The notes below the pieces were generated by a model. That model saw only the letters and a program-made list of their open reading frames with translations. It was not told the DNA's origin and did not search any database. The position numbers and the translations under genes were made by a program. Below are positions 53,504 to 63,565 of a stretch of 64,000 nucleotides of DNA, one piece after another. Position 1 is the stretch's first letter; every line of letters begins with the position of its first letter. The stretch spans positions 124,001-188,000 of the forward strand of contig NZ_JAGGMQ010000001.1 of the NCBI RefSeq assembly GCF_017875465.1, in the 5' to 3' direction. Source of the DNA: Winslowiella toletana. Lineage in GTDB: Bacteria > Pseudomonadota > Gammaproteobacteria > Enterobacterales > Enterobacteriaceae.

Positions 53504-54892
53504 ATGTCACCAACCGCTCAAACCGATGGCTTACCGCTTCCGCAACGCTACGGGGCAATCCTTGCTATTGCCTTAGGGATCACCGTGGCGGTACTGGATG
53601 GCGCAATTGCCAATGTCGCGCTGCCGACCATTGCCCGCGACCTGCATGCCAGTCCGGCGCAATCGATCTGGATTGTAAATGCCTACCAGCTGGCGATTAT
53701 TATTTCGCTGCTGTCGCTCTCGTTTCTTGGCGATATCCTTGGCTATCGCCGGGTTTATCAGTGTGGTTTAGTGCTGTTCGGTTGCACTTCGCTGTTTTGC
53801 GCCCTTTCCGGTTCGCTGGAGATGCTGACCTTTGCCCGAGTATTGCAGGGCTTTGGCGGCGCGGCGCTGATGAGCGTTAACACTGCGCTGATACGGATTA
53901 TCTATCCGCAACGCCATCTGGGACGCGGTATGGGGATCAACTCATTGATTGTCGCCGTCTCCACCGCGGCGGGTCCGACGGTGGCTGCCGCGGTGCTGTC
54001 GGTGGCTTCGTGGCAGTGGTTATTCTTTATTAACGTGCCGGTTGCCATTGCAGCGTTCTGCCTGGCACTGCGTTTCCTGCCAGATAACCAGCAGAAAGCC
54101 CAGGGACAACGTTTCGACATCCTCAGCGCGATAATGAACGCCCTGACCTTTGGCCTGCTGATATCGGCGCTGAGTGGCGCGGCGCAGGGTCAGCGCTGGG
54201 AAATTATTCTGGCGGAAGTGGCGGCGCTGCTGCTGGTGGGTTATCTGTTTATTCGCCGTCAGCTGCGGTTAACCTTTCCGTTATTGCCGGTCGATCTGCT
54301 GCGCATTCCGATTTTCTCGCTGTCGATCTGCACCTCGGTTTGCTCATTCTGCGCGCAGATGCTGGCGATGGTTTCGCTGCCGTTTTACTTACAAACCGTG
54401 CTGGGGCGTGATGAAGTGGCGACCGGACTGTTATTAACACCATGGCCGCTGGCGACCATGGTCATGGCGCCGATTGCCGGCAGGCTGATTGAACGCTATC
54501 ACGCCGGGTTGTTAGGCGGTATCGGACTGGCGATGTTTGCCGCCGGACTGTTTGCGCTGGCGTTGCTGCCGTCGTCGCCGGGCGACGTCGATATTATCTG
54601 GCGCATGATGTTGTGCGGCGCCGGTTTTGGCCTGTTCCAGTCACCTAACAATCACACCATCATCTCCTCCGCGCCACGCAATCGCAGTGGTGGCGCCAGC
54701 GGTATGCTGGGGACTGCGCGCCTGCTGGGGCAAACCAGCGGCGCAGCGCTGGTGGCGCTGATGTTTAATCTGTTCGGCAGCCACGGTACTCATGCTGCGC
54801 TGATTATGGCTGGTTGCTTCTCCAGCGTGGCCGCGGTAGTCAGTATGACGCGTATGACCCAGCCCGGCGCCAATAAAAAAGGGAGCCGATAA
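53504..54892 (+). CDS. yebQ: DHA2-type MFS transporter YebQ
   Basis: Predicted 14-helix drug/proton antiporter of the inner membrane, 462 residues; E. coli YebQ is 457. Blocks: VLDGAIANVALPTIARDLH in helix 1, LSFLGDILGYRRVYQ (motif A form) and ARVLQGFGGAALMSVN in helix 4. Substrate unknown. Divergent from kdgR, so KdgR control is conceivable. The last codons (NKKGSR) and the stop lie in a 16-bp tandem duplication, so the C-terminus is a local novelty. Confidence 0.9.
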   Translation: MSPTAQTDGLPLPQRYGAILAIALGITVAVLDGAIANVALPTIARDLHASPAQSIWIVNAYQLAIIISLLSLSFLGDILGYRRVYQCGLVLFGCTSLFCALSGSLEMLTFARVLQGFGGAALMSVNTALIRIIYPQRHLGRGMGINSLIVAVSTAAGPTVAAAVLSVASWQWLFFINVPVAIAAFCLALRFLPDNQQKAQGQRFDILSAIMNALTFGLLISALSGAAQGQRWEIILAEVAALLLVGYLFIRRQLRLTFPLLPVDLLRIPIFSLSICTSVCSFCAQMLAMVSLPFYLQTVLGRDEVATGLLLTPWPLATMVMAPIAGRLIERYHAGLLGGIGLAMFAAGLFALALLPSSPGDVDIIWRMMLCGAGFGLFQSPNNHTIISSAPRNRSGGASGMLGTARLLGQTSGAALVALMFNLFGSHGTHAALIMAGCFSSVAAVVSMTRMTQPGANKKGSR

Positions 54893-54904
54893 AAAAGGGA
54901 GCCG
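54873..54904 (+). repeat. Adjacent 16-bp tandem duplication at the end of yebQ
   Basis: ATAAAAAAGGGAGCCG at 54873-54888 is repeated exactly at 54889-54904. The first copy codes for the YebQ C-terminus; the second holds the stop codon and the left arm of the terminator hairpin. Confidence 0.92.
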
Positions 54905-54945
54905 AAAACGGCTCCCCTACAACAGTAATCGCCCCCGGCGATTAC
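54889..54945 (-). terminator. Terminator region of htpX, with a REP-like hairpin
   Basis: GGGAGCCG-aaaa-CGGCTCCC (54897-54916), on the minus strand followed by TTTTTT. A second 9-bp hairpin GTAATCGCC/GGCGATTAC (54925-54945) overlaps the htpX stop codon. The first one, followed by CCTACAA, resembles the element at 6429. Confidence 0.75.
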
Positions 54946-55823
54946 TTCAGATATTCACCGCTACGCAGTGCTTCAATACGTTTATCCAGCGGCGGATGCG
55001 ACATAAACATCTCGCTGAACGATTTGTTTTTGCCATTGATGCAGAATGCCATCATGCTGCTGGCTTCCTGCGGCTCGTAGCTGGTCTTCAGACGCTGCAA
55101 TGCGGCAATCATCTTCTCACGACCCACCAGCCGTGCAGCGCCAGCATCCGCGTGGAATTCGCGGTGACGCGAGAACCACATGGTGATGATGCTGGCAAGA
55201 ATACCAAACACCAGCTCCAGCACCATCGACAGAGCAAAGTAAACCATCGGGTTACCGTTGCTCTCGCCTTCGCCATCACGGTTGCCTGACAGGAAACCTG
55301 AAGCCACCTGCGCGATAATACGCGAGATAAAGATAACGAAGGTGTTCACGACACCCTGAATCAGCGTCATGGTCACCATATCGCCGCTGGCGATATGGCT
55401 GACTTCATGCGCCAGCACCGCTTCGGCTTCATCGCGGCTCATGTTCTGCAACAGGCCGGTGGAAACCGCAACCAGCGAGGCGTCACGACGTGCGCCAGTG
55501 GCAAAGGCGTTAATGTCCGGTGCGTGGTAGATAGCAACCTGCGGCATCGCAATGCCCGCCTGCTGAGCCTGACGGCCCACAGTTTCCATCAGCCAGCGCT
55601 CCGTCTCATTGCGCGGCTGTTCAATCACTTCTCCACCCACCGAGCGCAGCGCCATCCATTTCGACATCAGCAGTGAAACAAACGCACCGCCGAAGCCAAA
55701 CAGGCCTGCCATAATCATCAGGCCCTGAACACTGCTTGACTGGATCCCTGTCAGGCTGAGAATCAGCCCGAAAACCAACATTACGCCAAGGTTGGTTAGC
55801 AGGAAAAGAGCAATACGCATCAT
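54942..55823 (-). CDS. htpX: Membrane-bound zinc metalloprotease HtpX
   Basis: Quality-control protease that cleaves misfolded membrane proteins together with FtsH; M48 family. 293 residues, the E. coli length. Two N-terminal membrane segments (4-24, 33-53), zinc motif His139-Glu140-x-x-His143 (LAHEVSHIA), two more hydrophobic segments near 153-178 and 195-215, then the third zinc ligand Glu in [17 protein letters not shown] precedes the ATG pair. In E. coli it is a Cpx target; a partial GTAAA-type half site lies at 55936-55940. Confidence 0.96.
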   Translation of the reverse strand: MMRIALFLLTNLGVMLVFGLILSLTGIQSSSVQGLMIMAGLFGFGGAFVSLLMSKWMALRSVGGEVIEQPRNETERWLMETVGRQAQQAGIAMPQVAIYHAPDINAFATGARRDASLVAVSTGLLQNMSRDEAEAVLAHEVSHIASGDMVTMTLIQGVVNTFVIFISRIIAQVASGFLSGNRDGEGESNGNPMVYFALSMVLELVFGILASIITMWFSRHREFHADAGAARLVGREKMIAALQRLKTSYEPQEASSMMAFCINGKNKSFSEMFMSHPPLDKRIEALRSGEYLK

Positions 55824-56014
55824 AGAATTTAATCTTCCTCAGTTAACATAAGTACCGGTATTCGGATATACATCGTATGGGTAACCAGCAGCATTTCAAG
55901 CGACCTTAACGTTTAAGTGCCTAAAAAGACATAACTTTACATTTTGTCGCATTTAGCGCGCGGCGGGATAAGCAAAGTGGATTCAGCCCGGCTGGCGGAG
56001 AGTACCGCCCCAAG

Positions 56015-56044
56015 AAAAAGGCACTGCCTGGGCAGTGCCTTTTT
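56015..56044. terminator. Terminator of prc
   Basis: AAAAAGGCACTGC/GCAGTGCCTTTTT, 13-bp stem with a 4-nt loop, T runs in both directions, just before the prc stop side. Confidence 0.88.
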
Positions 56045-56046
56045 AC

Positions 56047-58092
56047 TTACTTGCTGACGGCGCTATTGGCTGCCGGCTGCCCGCTTTCGAGCTTCGCCAA
56101 ATCGTTGGCGACCTTCACCGTCTCATCGAGATAAGGATCCGGCTCTTTATAGTCTTTCGGCAGATCTTCGATCTTCGCCAGCGGCTTTTTACCTTCCAGT
56201 TTCAGACGCGCGTTGACCCGCTCAAGACGAAGCGCATCTTCTTCGTGGTTCTCTTTCTCGCGCTGAGCGAGATTGAGCGACACGTTGTTGCGCTTCTCTT
56301 TCATCGCGTTAAAACGCGCGATGTCTTTGATGATGTACTGGAACTCAGGATCGTTGTCGATACGCGCCTGATGCGCTTTCAGCAGCTGCGGTTCCAGCGG
56401 TTTGATATCGCCGGTCTTCACATAAGTGGCCGCATTGATGCTATCCCACGGCAGGGCGTTATCTTCAAACTTCTCGCCGGTTTCCACCGCTTCCACACCG
56501 GTTGGCATCAGCAAGTCCGGCGTTACACCTTTACGCTGCGTGCTGCCGCCGTTAATGCGATAGAACTTCTGGATGGTGTACTGCACGGAGCCGAGCGCTG
56601 GCCACTCCGGACGCAGCATCTGGTCGTAGATGCGGTTCAGCGAACGATACTGCTGAACGGTGCCTTTACCGAAGGTAGGCTCACCCACCACCAGCGCACG
56701 ACCATAGTCCTGCATCGCCGCCGCAAAGATCTCGGAAGCTGAAGCACTGAAGCGATCGACCAGCACCACTAACGGACCTTTGTAGTAAACAATGCCGTCG
56801 TTGTCGCTGTCCTGACGCACTTTGCCGTTGTTATCACGCACCTGTACCACCGGGCCACTCGGAATAAACAGGCCGGAAAGCGATACCGCTTCAGTCAGCG
56901 CGCCGCCGCCGTTGGTACGCAGGTCAATAACAATGCTGTTAACATTCTGCTTCTGCAGTTTTTGCAGTTGCGCTTTCACATCATCGGTCAGGCCAACGTA
57001 GAAACCGGGAATGTCGAGCACGCCCACTTTCTCTTTGCCAACCTCTTTCACCGACATTTTCACCGCGCGATCTTCCAGACGGATCTTCTCACGCGTCAGG
57101 GTGATAATGCGGGTTTTCGTACCCTTGCCAGCCGGTAAGATCTCCAGGCGTACTTTGCTGCCTTTCGGACCTTTAATCTGCGCGACCACGTCGTCAAGAC
57201 GCCAGCCAATCACATCCACCATAGGCTTATTGGGCTGGCCAACACCGACAATGCGGTCACCAACAGTAATCGATTTGCTTTTCGCCGCCGGGCCACCGGC
57301 CACCATCGAATTGATCACGGTATAGTCGTCATCCATCTGCAACACGGCACCGATACCTTCCAGAGACAGGCTCATTTCAGTATTAAACTGTTCGGTATTG
57401 CGCGGCGAGAGATAGTTGGTGTGTGGATCAATCTCATGGGCGAAAGCATTCATCGCCAGCTGGAAGACATCTTCACTGTTGCTCTGCGCCAGACGGCGAA
57501 TCGCAAACTGATAGCGTTTGGTCAGGATCTCGCGGATCTCTTTCTCATCTTTGCCCGTGAGCTTCAGACTCAGCTCGTCATATTTGACTTTGGCATCCCA
57601 TAACGCATTGAGCTCGGCAACGCTTTTCGGCCATGGCGCTTTGCCACGATCGAGATCGATAGTGTCGTTACCGCTAAAGTTCATTGGGCGGTTCAGTACC
57701 GTCAGAGCGTACTGATAGCGCTCAAACCGGCGCTTCTGCGCCAGATTGTATAAATCGTAAAACACCGGCAACTGGCCGGATTTAAATTCTTCACCAAGGA
57801 TGGTTTTCTTATCGGCATATTGCGTCACATCTGAGGCCAGCAGCACGTTATGGCTGTAGTCCAGCATATTCAGATAGCGGTCAAAAATTTTGCCGGAAAA
57901 GTCTTTATCCAGATCGAACTGACGATAATGAGAACGGGTGAACCGTGACGTCACACGCTCACTGACGGTGGCGTGTTGCGGTTCCTGATGGAGCTGTGGA
58001 ATCTGATCGGCGCGCGTAATGTTCTCGGCGGCGAATGCATGGCCTGCAAAAAGCAGGCCCGCAATAATAGTCGTTCTAAAAATGTTGTTCAT
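56047..58092 (-). CDS. prc: Tail-specific periplasmic protease Prc (Tsp)
   Basis: S41-family protease that degrades SsrA-tagged and other proteins with nonpolar C-termini in the periplasm, processes PBP3 and controls MepS with NlpI. 681 residues, one fewer than E. coli. Signal peptide 1-22 (cleaved after GHAFA-A). A helical N-domain is followed by a PDZ domain at about 240-325 (LEGIGAVLQ, VGDRIVGVG) and the catalytic core with Ser451 (RFSASASEI) and Lys476 (EPTFGKGT). It follows proQ by 19 bp in the same direction, so proQ-prc is an operon. Confidence 0.97.
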   Translation of the reverse strand: MNNIFRTTIIAGLLFAGHAFAAENITRADQIPQLHQEPQHATVSERVTSRFTRSHYRQFDLDKDFSGKIFDRYLNMLDYSHNVLLASDVTQYADKKTILGEEFKSGQLPVFYDLYNLAQKRRFERYQYALTVLNRPMNFSGNDTIDLDRGKAPWPKSVAELNALWDAKVKYDELSLKLTGKDEKEIREILTKRYQFAIRRLAQSNSEDVFQLAMNAFAHEIDPHTNYLSPRNTEQFNTEMSLSLEGIGAVLQMDDDYTVINSMVAGGPAAKSKSITVGDRIVGVGQPNKPMVDVIGWRLDDVVAQIKGPKGSKVRLEILPAGKGTKTRIITLTREKIRLEDRAVKMSVKEVGKEKVGVLDIPGFYVGLTDDVKAQLQKLQKQNVNSIVIDLRTNGGGALTEAVSLSGLFIPSGPVVQVRDNNGKVRQDSDNDGIVYYKGPLVVLVDRFSASASEIFAAAMQDYGRALVVGEPTFGKGTVQQYRSLNRIYDQMLRPEWPALGSVQYTIQKFYRINGGSTQRKGVTPDLLMPTGVEAVETGEKFEDNALPWDSINAATYVKTGDIKPLEPQLLKAHQARIDNDPEFQYIIKDIARFNAMKEKRNNVSLNLAQREKENHEEDALRLERVNARLKLEGKKPLAKIEDLPKDYKEPDPYLDETVKVANDLAKLESGQPAANSAVSK

Positions 58093-58111
58093 GCCCTGGT
58101 TGGCCTCCGTT

Positions 58112-58804
58112 TCAGAACTGCAAATGTTCTGCGCGTACGATCATTGCCAGGCCGGAAACCAGTTGCACACGAACGCCATCTTTGGAAATTTCCAAAATAG
58201 TGGCGTCCATAGCACTTTGACCTGCTTTGACTTTAATGTTCTGGCCGACTTGCAGTGCTGAGGTATCGGTAACGGGTTGAGTGCGCGGTTGGCTTTCAGC
58301 TGCTGGTGCAGATGCTGCACGCTCCTGAGCAGGGCGTGGCGCCTTCGGGCGCGCCTTACGTGGCTGCTCCCCTTCTGCTGCGGGTTTACGTGGCGCAGGT
58401 TTACGCGGACGACGTGGTGCGGCCTCTTCACCGGCTTCACGTCTTTTCGCCTGCTGCGCCTCGCGCTGTGCCTGAACACGCGCTTTCGCTTCTTCAAGCT
58501 GTTTACGCGCATGCTCTACGTGCTGTTCATCAAGAACACCACAGGCATTACCATCCAAATCGACACGTGCTGCGCCAGCTTTGATACCGTAAAGGTAACG
58601 CCAGCTGGAGGTGTACAGGCGCAATGCTGAACGAAGCTGAGTTTTGCTCAGACCCATTTCGCCTTGCACGCGATCGACTAAATCCTGAAAGATACCGATT
58701 TTGAGCGGGCGTGCTTCGCCTTCGGCGCTAAAGCATTGTGGGAACCGCTCTGCCAAAAAGGCGATGACTTCTTTACTGCTATTCAACTTAGGTTGATTTT
58801 CCAT
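58112..58804 (-). CDS. proQ: RNA chaperone ProQ
   Basis: Global sRNA/mRNA 3'-end-binding protein, also affecting ProP levels. 230 residues. N-terminal FinO/ProQ domain at about 1-115 ([35 protein letters not shown]). Then a long basic, Pro/Ala/Arg-rich disordered linker (about 118-178) with [13 protein letters not shown] repeats, and a C-terminal Tudor-like domain ([20 protein letters not shown]). Upstream partner of prc. Confidence 0.97.
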   Translation of the reverse strand: MENQPKLNSSKEVIAFLAERFPQCFSAEGEARPLKIGIFQDLVDRVQGEMGLSKTQLRSALRLYTSSWRYLYGIKAGAARVDLDGNACGVLDEQHVEHARKQLEEAKARVQAQREAQQAKRREAGEEAAPRRPRKPAPRKPAAEGEQPRKARPKAPRPAQERAASAPAAESQPRTQPVTDTSALQVGQNIKVKAGQSAMDATILEISKDGVRVQLVSGLAMIVRAEHLQF

Positions 58805-58900
58805 GAAATTTCCTGATTACAACGGGTTTGCCAACCAGCGCAGGCATGAACAGGCGACATTATAATGAGCCAGTCGGCAATTGCTACGTGATCCAGCGCT

Positions 58901-59401
58901 TTAGGTGCGTTTCATGTGAATAAATTTTTCCACATCAGTGTCCGCAAGGACCTCGCACAGCCCGTCAGTAAGGGTTTTCAGGCCAATTTCGTCGATGCTA
59001 TCGAAACGGTTATAAACCGTGCTGTCGATATCAAGCACGCCGATAACTTCGCCATTTACCACCAGCGGCAGCACAATTTCAGCATTACTGGCGGCATCGC
59101 AGGCGATATGCCCCGGAAATGCATGCACATCGTCAACACGCTGTACCTGATTATCCGCGACGGCCGTGCCACATACGCCCTTCCCGACAGGAATGCGCAC
59201 GCAGGCGATTTTGCCCTGAAAAGGGCCCAGTACCAGCGTGTTCTCTTCCGTGAGCAAATAAAACCCTGCCCAGTTAACGCCATCAAGACGTTCATACAAA
59301 AGCGCGCTACAATTGCCCATGACAGCAAGAAAACTGCTTTCACCGGCAATTAAGGCGCGCAAATCACGGTTCAGGTCCGCATAAAACTCTTGTTTGTTCA
59401 T
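58901..59401 (-). CDS. msrC: Free methionine-(R)-sulfoxide reductase MsrC
   Basis: GAF-domain enzyme reducing free Met-R-sulfoxide. 166 residues. The three conserved cysteines are Cys67 (GKIACVRIP), Cys77 (GVCGTAV) and Cys101 (HIACDAAS). Divergent from yebS across 234 bp. With msrB at the left end, this window holds both R-specific sulfoxide reductases. Confidence 0.95.
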   Translation of the reverse strand: MNKQEFYADLNRDLRALIAGESSFLAVMGNCSALLYERLDGVNWAGFYLLTEENTLVLGPFQGKIACVRIPVGKGVCGTAVADNQVQRVDDVHAFPGHIACDAASNAEIVLPLVVNGEVIGVLDIDSTVYNRFDSIDEIGLKTLTDGLCEVLADTDVEKFIHMKRT

Positions 59402-59635
59402 TTATTAACCATTGTAAAAACTATTGAGCGACACCATTTTAGCGCATCACTCGTAAAATAAGCATTATTTGCCCAGGCCAACAAGATGAATCATGCTGTT
59501 AGTTCAGATAACCTTAGGATCTTGTGGACCTGTTTGCAGAACAATTTATTATTGCCACGCCATAAAACGGGCCGTGATTGATAACCTTTTCTGCTTATTA
59601 TTTGCATTACATGGGCAACGCATCATCATAATAAT

Positions 59636-60880
59636 ATGAAAATACTCGCCATCAGCCATGCTCTGCCCCAAGAACGTTATCAGCGTTGTCCGCAATGCGA
59701 TACCCTTTTTTCCTTACCAGATGTGAAATCCTCTCAGACGGCACACTGTCCGCGCTGTAATGCAAAAATTCTTAACGGTCGTGACTGGTCAATGACCCGC
59801 TTAACGGCGATGGCCATCACGATGATCCTGCTGATGCCGTTTGCCTTTGGCCAGTCGCTGGTGGATATCCGTCTGCTGGGCACCAATATCAGCGCCAGTC
59901 TGGCCGGTGGCATCCTGCAAATGGCGGAACAGGGCAATGTCATCAGCGCGTCGATGGTGGCGTTCTGCACCATTGGCGCGCCGGTGACGCTGGTTGTCTC
60001 AATTATTTATCTGTTTTTTGGTCAGCGCCTTGGCATGAATCTGCGTCCGGTGCTGCTGATGCTGGATCGCCTGAAAGAGTGGGTGATGCTGGATATCTAT
60101 CTGGTGGGGATCGCAGTCGCCTGCATTAAGGTGCAGGATTATGCCGATTTGCAACTGGGCGCAGGACTGGTGGCCTATCTGGCGTTAACCCTGCTCAGTC
60201 TGGTGACGCTGATTCACCTGAATGTCGAGCAGCTGTGGCAACGCTTCTATCCACAACCGCAGGCGCTGGTCGCCGATCCCGCTTTACAGGTCTGCCTTAA
60301 CTGCCATCATACCGGTTCCGCCGATGAACGCGGCCGCTGTCCGCGCTGCCATACGCCGCTGCGTTTACGTCGCCGCCACAGCCTGCAGAAATCCTGGGCG
60401 GCGCTGATTGCCTCGATTGTGCTGCTGCTGCCCGCCAATCTGCTGCCGATATCGATTATTTATCTCAATGGTTCACGTCAGGAAGACACAATCTTTTCCG
60501 GTATTCTTTCGCTGGCTGCCGGCAATATTCCGGTGGCGGCGGTGGTATTTATCGCCAGTATTCTGGTGCCTTTTACCAAAGTGATTGTGCTGCTGACCTT
60601 GCTGCTCAGCATTCATTTTAAGTGTCAGCAAGGTCTGAAGACCCGCATCCGCTTATTACGTGTCGTCACCTGGGTCGGGCGCTGGTCAATGCTCGATCTG
60701 TTTGTGATTGCGTTAACCATGTCACTGGTTAATCGCGATCAACTGTTAGCTTTTACTATGGGACCGGCAGCCTTCTATTTTGGCTCGGCGGTTGTTCTTA
60801 CTATCCTTGCCGTTGAGTGGCTGGATAGCCGTTTACTTTGGGATGCTCATGCAACAGGAAACGCCGATTATACCGACTAA
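59636..60880 (+). CDS. letA: Intermembrane lipid transport protein LetA (YebS, PqiA-like)
   Basis: Inner-membrane partner of the LetB (YebT) tunnel in phospholipid transport between the membranes. 414 residues. Two cytoplasmic zinc ribbons: Cys18, Cys21, Cys38, Cys41 and Cys220, Cys223, Cys235, Cys238. Two copies of a membrane domain (about 52-205 and 250-400) with repeated motifs ([13 protein letters not shown] and [12 protein letters not shown]). The ATG at 59636 has no strong ribosome-binding site. Its last 38 bp overlap yebT. Confidence 0.94.
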   Translation: MKILAISHALPQERYQRCPQCDTLFSLPDVKSSQTAHCPRCNAKILNGRDWSMTRLTAMAITMILLMPFAFGQSLVDIRLLGTNISASLAGGILQMAEQGNVISASMVAFCTIGAPVTLVVSIIYLFFGQRLGMNLRPVLLMLDRLKEWVMLDIYLVGIAVACIKVQDYADLQLGAGLVAYLALTLLSLVTLIHLNVEQLWQRFYPQPQALVADPALQVCLNCHHTGSADERGRCPRCHTPLRLRRRHSLQKSWAALIASIVLLLPANLLPISIIYLNGSRQEDTIFSGILSLAAGNIPVAAVVFIASILVPFTKVIVLLTLLLSIHFKCQQGLKTRIRLLRVVTWVGRWSMLDLFVIALTMSLVNRDQLLAFTMGPAAFYFGSAVVLTILAVEWLDSRLLWDAHATGNADYTD

Positions 60881-63482
60881 AGCCCAGGTCAGGACTAAGC
60901 GCCGCATATCGCCCTTCTGGCTTCTGCCATTAATCGCGCTGCTTATTGCCTGCTGGCTGCTCTGGACTAACTATCAGGAGCGTGGTACCACCATCACCAT
61001 TGATTTCGTTTCGGCGGACGGCATTGTGCCGGGCAGAACGCCGATTCGCTATCAGGGAGTCGAGGTGGGTCTGGTGCAGGGCATCAGTATGACTGACGAT
61101 CTGCGCACCATTAAGATCAAGGCCAGCATCAAAAGCGATATGAAAGATGCGCTGCGCCAGGATACGCAGTTCTGGCTGGTCACGCCAAAAGCGTCACTGG
61201 CTGGCGTCTCCGGCCTGGATGCGCTGGTCGGCGGTAACTATATCGGCATGATGCCAGGTAAAGGCGAACCGCGTGAGAACTTCGCCGCGCTGGATACCCA
61301 GCCAAAATACCGCGTTAATACCGGCGAGATGCTGATCCATCTGCAAACCCCGGATCTCGGCGCGCTGAATACCGGTTCGCTGGTCTATTACCGCAAAATT
61401 CCGGTGGGTCGCGTTTATGACTACAGTATTAACCCGAATAACCAGGGTGTGACGGTCGATGTGCTGATTGAGCGCCGCTTTACCAATCTGGTGAAAAAAC
61501 AGAGCCGTTTCTGGAACGTCTCCGGAATGAAAGCCGATGTGGGTCTTAGCGGCGCCAAAGTGCAGCTGGAAAGCCTGGCAGCGCTGGTCAATGGCGCCAT
61601 CGCTTTTGACTCTCCCGGCGGCTCCGAACAGGCGGCGTCCGAAGATAACTACACGCTCTACCCCGACCTGGCGCACAGCCAGCGCGGTGTGGTGATTGCG
61701 CTGGATTTACCGAATGGCAAAAACCTGAAGCAAGGCACCACGCCGCTGATGTATCAGGGGCTGGAAGTCGGCACCCTGACCGCCATGACCCTGCAACCGG
61801 GTGGTAAAGTCAGCGGTGAGCTGACAGTCGATCCTTCCGTCGTCGGCCTGATGCGTCAGGGCACGCGGATTGAAATGCGCAGTCCGAAGGTCAGCCTGAC
61901 CGACACCAGCCTCAGCAGCCTGCTGACTGGCAACACGCTGGAGCTGATTCCGGGTGAGGGGGAGCCGCAGGACCACTTCCAGGTGCTGGAAAGCAATCAG
62001 TCGCTGTTACAGCAGCCGGATGTACTGACGGTAAAACTAAGCGCGCCGGAGAGCTACGGTATTGATGGCGGCCAGCCTGTGGTGCTGCATGGCATGAAAA
62101 TTGGCCAGGTTATCGGCCGCAAGCTGGACACTAAAGGGGTTAACTTTGAAGTGGCTATCGCACCGGAATATCGGCAGCTGGTGCATGGCGACAGCAAATT
62201 TATTATCAACAGCCGCCTGAATGTGAAGCTCGGTATCGACGGCATGCAGGTGCTGGGCGCCAGCGCCCGCGAATGGGTGGATGGCGGCATTCGACTGGAG
62301 CCGGGCAACAAAGGCGCAGTGAAAACCAGCTATCCGTTGTACGCCGATAGCGAAAAAGCCGAGGAAGGCATTACCAGCGATCGACCACCGACGACCATCA
62401 TGCTGACCGCCAACAGCCTGCCGGATATTCAGGCCGGTTCAGTGGTGCTGTACCGCAAATTCCAGGTCGGCGAGATTGTCGATGTGATCCCCAAAGCCAA
62501 TGAATTTGATGTTGCGGTGCATATCAAGCCGGAATACCGCAAGCTGCTCAGCGAAAATAGCGTGTTCTGGGCGGAAGGCGGCGCGCGGGTGCAGCTGAAT
62601 GGCAGCGGACTGACGGTACAGGCATCGCCGCTAAATCGGGCCTTAAAAGGGGCAATCAGCTTTGATAACCTGAGTGGCGCCAGCGCCGGTATCAGCCGCG
62701 ATCAGAAGCGCGTGCTCTACGCCTCCGAAACCGCCGCGCGTGCGGTCGGCAGCCAGATTGCACTGCATACTTTTGACGCCAGCAAACTGTCAGCAGGGAT
62801 GCCAATTCGTTATCTCGGCATTAATGTCGGCCAGGTTGAATCCCTGGCGCTAAGCGCCGATAAAAACCAGGTGATTGCTAAAGCAGTGCTGTATCCGGAA
62901 TATGTTAACGATTTTGCCCGCGCAGACAGCCGTTTCTCGGTGGTATCACCGGAAATCTCCGCCACCGGCGTCAATCATCTGGAAAGCCTGTTGCAGCCGT
63001 ATATCAATGTTGACCCGGGTCAAGGCCGCGCCGGACGCCGCTTCGAGTTGCAGGAATCTACCATTACCGATTCGCGCTACCTTGATGGCCTGAGCGTGGT
63101 GGTCGATACCCCGGAAGGAGGATCGCTGACCGTCGGCACACCGGTGCTGTTCCGCGGTATTGAAGTCGGCACCGTGACCGGCACCTCGCTGGGCAGTATG
63201 GCGGACCGCGTGCAGGTCACGCTGCGTATCAGCAAAAAATATCAGCATCTGGTGCGTAATAACTCGGTGTTCTGGCTGGCTTCCGGCTACAACCTCGAGT
63301 TTGGCCTGATTGGTGGCGTGGTGAAAACCGGCACTTTCCAGCAGTTTATCCGCGGTGGTATTCAGTTTGCCACCCCGCCGACGGTGCCGCTGGCGCCACA
63401 GGCGACCTCCAACAAGCACTTCCTGCTGCTGGATGAAGAGCCGAAAGAGTGGCGTACATGGGGAACCGCGATCCCACGCTAA
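60843..63482 (+). CDS. letB: Intermembrane lipid transport tunnel protein LetB (YebT), seven MCE domains
   Basis: Periplasm-spanning hexameric tunnel carrying lipids between inner and outer membrane. The start at 60843 ([11 protein letters not shown], like E. coli MHMSQET) lies inside letA; 60849 is also possible. 879 residues. One N-terminal membrane helix (about 25-45) and then seven MCE repeats, counted by the recurring turn: [56 protein letters not shown] and [10 protein letters not shown]. coli LetB also has seven. Confidence 0.96.
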   Translation: MLMQQETPIIPTKAQVRTKRRISPFWLLPLIALLIACWLLWTNYQERGTTITIDFVSADGIVPGRTPIRYQGVEVGLVQGISMTDDLRTIKIKASIKSDMKDALRQDTQFWLVTPKASLAGVSGLDALVGGNYIGMMPGKGEPRENFAALDTQPKYRVNTGEMLIHLQTPDLGALNTGSLVYYRKIPVGRVYDYSINPNNQGVTVDVLIERRFTNLVKKQSRFWNVSGMKADVGLSGAKVQLESLAALVNGAIAFDSPGGSEQAASEDNYTLYPDLAHSQRGVVIALDLPNGKNLKQGTTPLMYQGLEVGTLTAMTLQPGGKVSGELTVDPSVVGLMRQGTRIEMRSPKVSLTDTSLSSLLTGNTLELIPGEGEPQDHFQVLESNQSLLQQPDVLTVKLSAPESYGIDGGQPVVLHGMKIGQVIGRKLDTKGVNFEVAIAPEYRQLVHGDSKFIINSRLNVKLGIDGMQVLGASAREWVDGGIRLEPGNKGAVKTSYPLYADSEKAEEGITSDRPPTTIMLTANSLPDIQAGSVVLYRKFQVGEIVDVIPKANEFDVAVHIKPEYRKLLSENSVFWAEGGARVQLNGSGLTVQASPLNRALKGAISFDNLSGASAGISRDQKRVLYASETAARAVGSQIALHTFDASKLSAGMPIRYLGINVGQVESLALSADKNQVIAKAVLYPEYVNDFARADSRFSVVSPEISATGVNHLESLLQPYINVDPGQGRAGRRFELQESTITDSRYLDGLSVVVDTPEGGSLTVGTPVLFRGIEVGTVTGTSLGSMADRVQVTLRISKKYQHLVRNNSVFWLASGYNLEFGLIGGVVKTGTFQQFIRGGIQFATPPTVPLAPQATSNKHFLLLDEEPKEWRTWGTAIPR

Positions 63483-63489
63483 CCCTGCT

Positions 63490-63520
63490 TGCGGGCGGCG
63501 CGCGTCGCCCGCAGCTTTTT
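63490..63520 (+). terminator. Terminator of letAB
   Basis: TGCGGGCG/CGCCCGCA stem with an 8-nt loop, then AGC and T5. Confidence 0.82.
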
Positions 63521-63565
63521 CGTGTGCTAAACTCCCGCCTTCACTTTTTGTAACGGAACCCTTCA

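Noticed and set aside
55926..55940. CpxR box upstream of htpX
   Set aside because: On the minus strand GTAAA-N5-GTCTT has only one good half site; too weak to list as a site.
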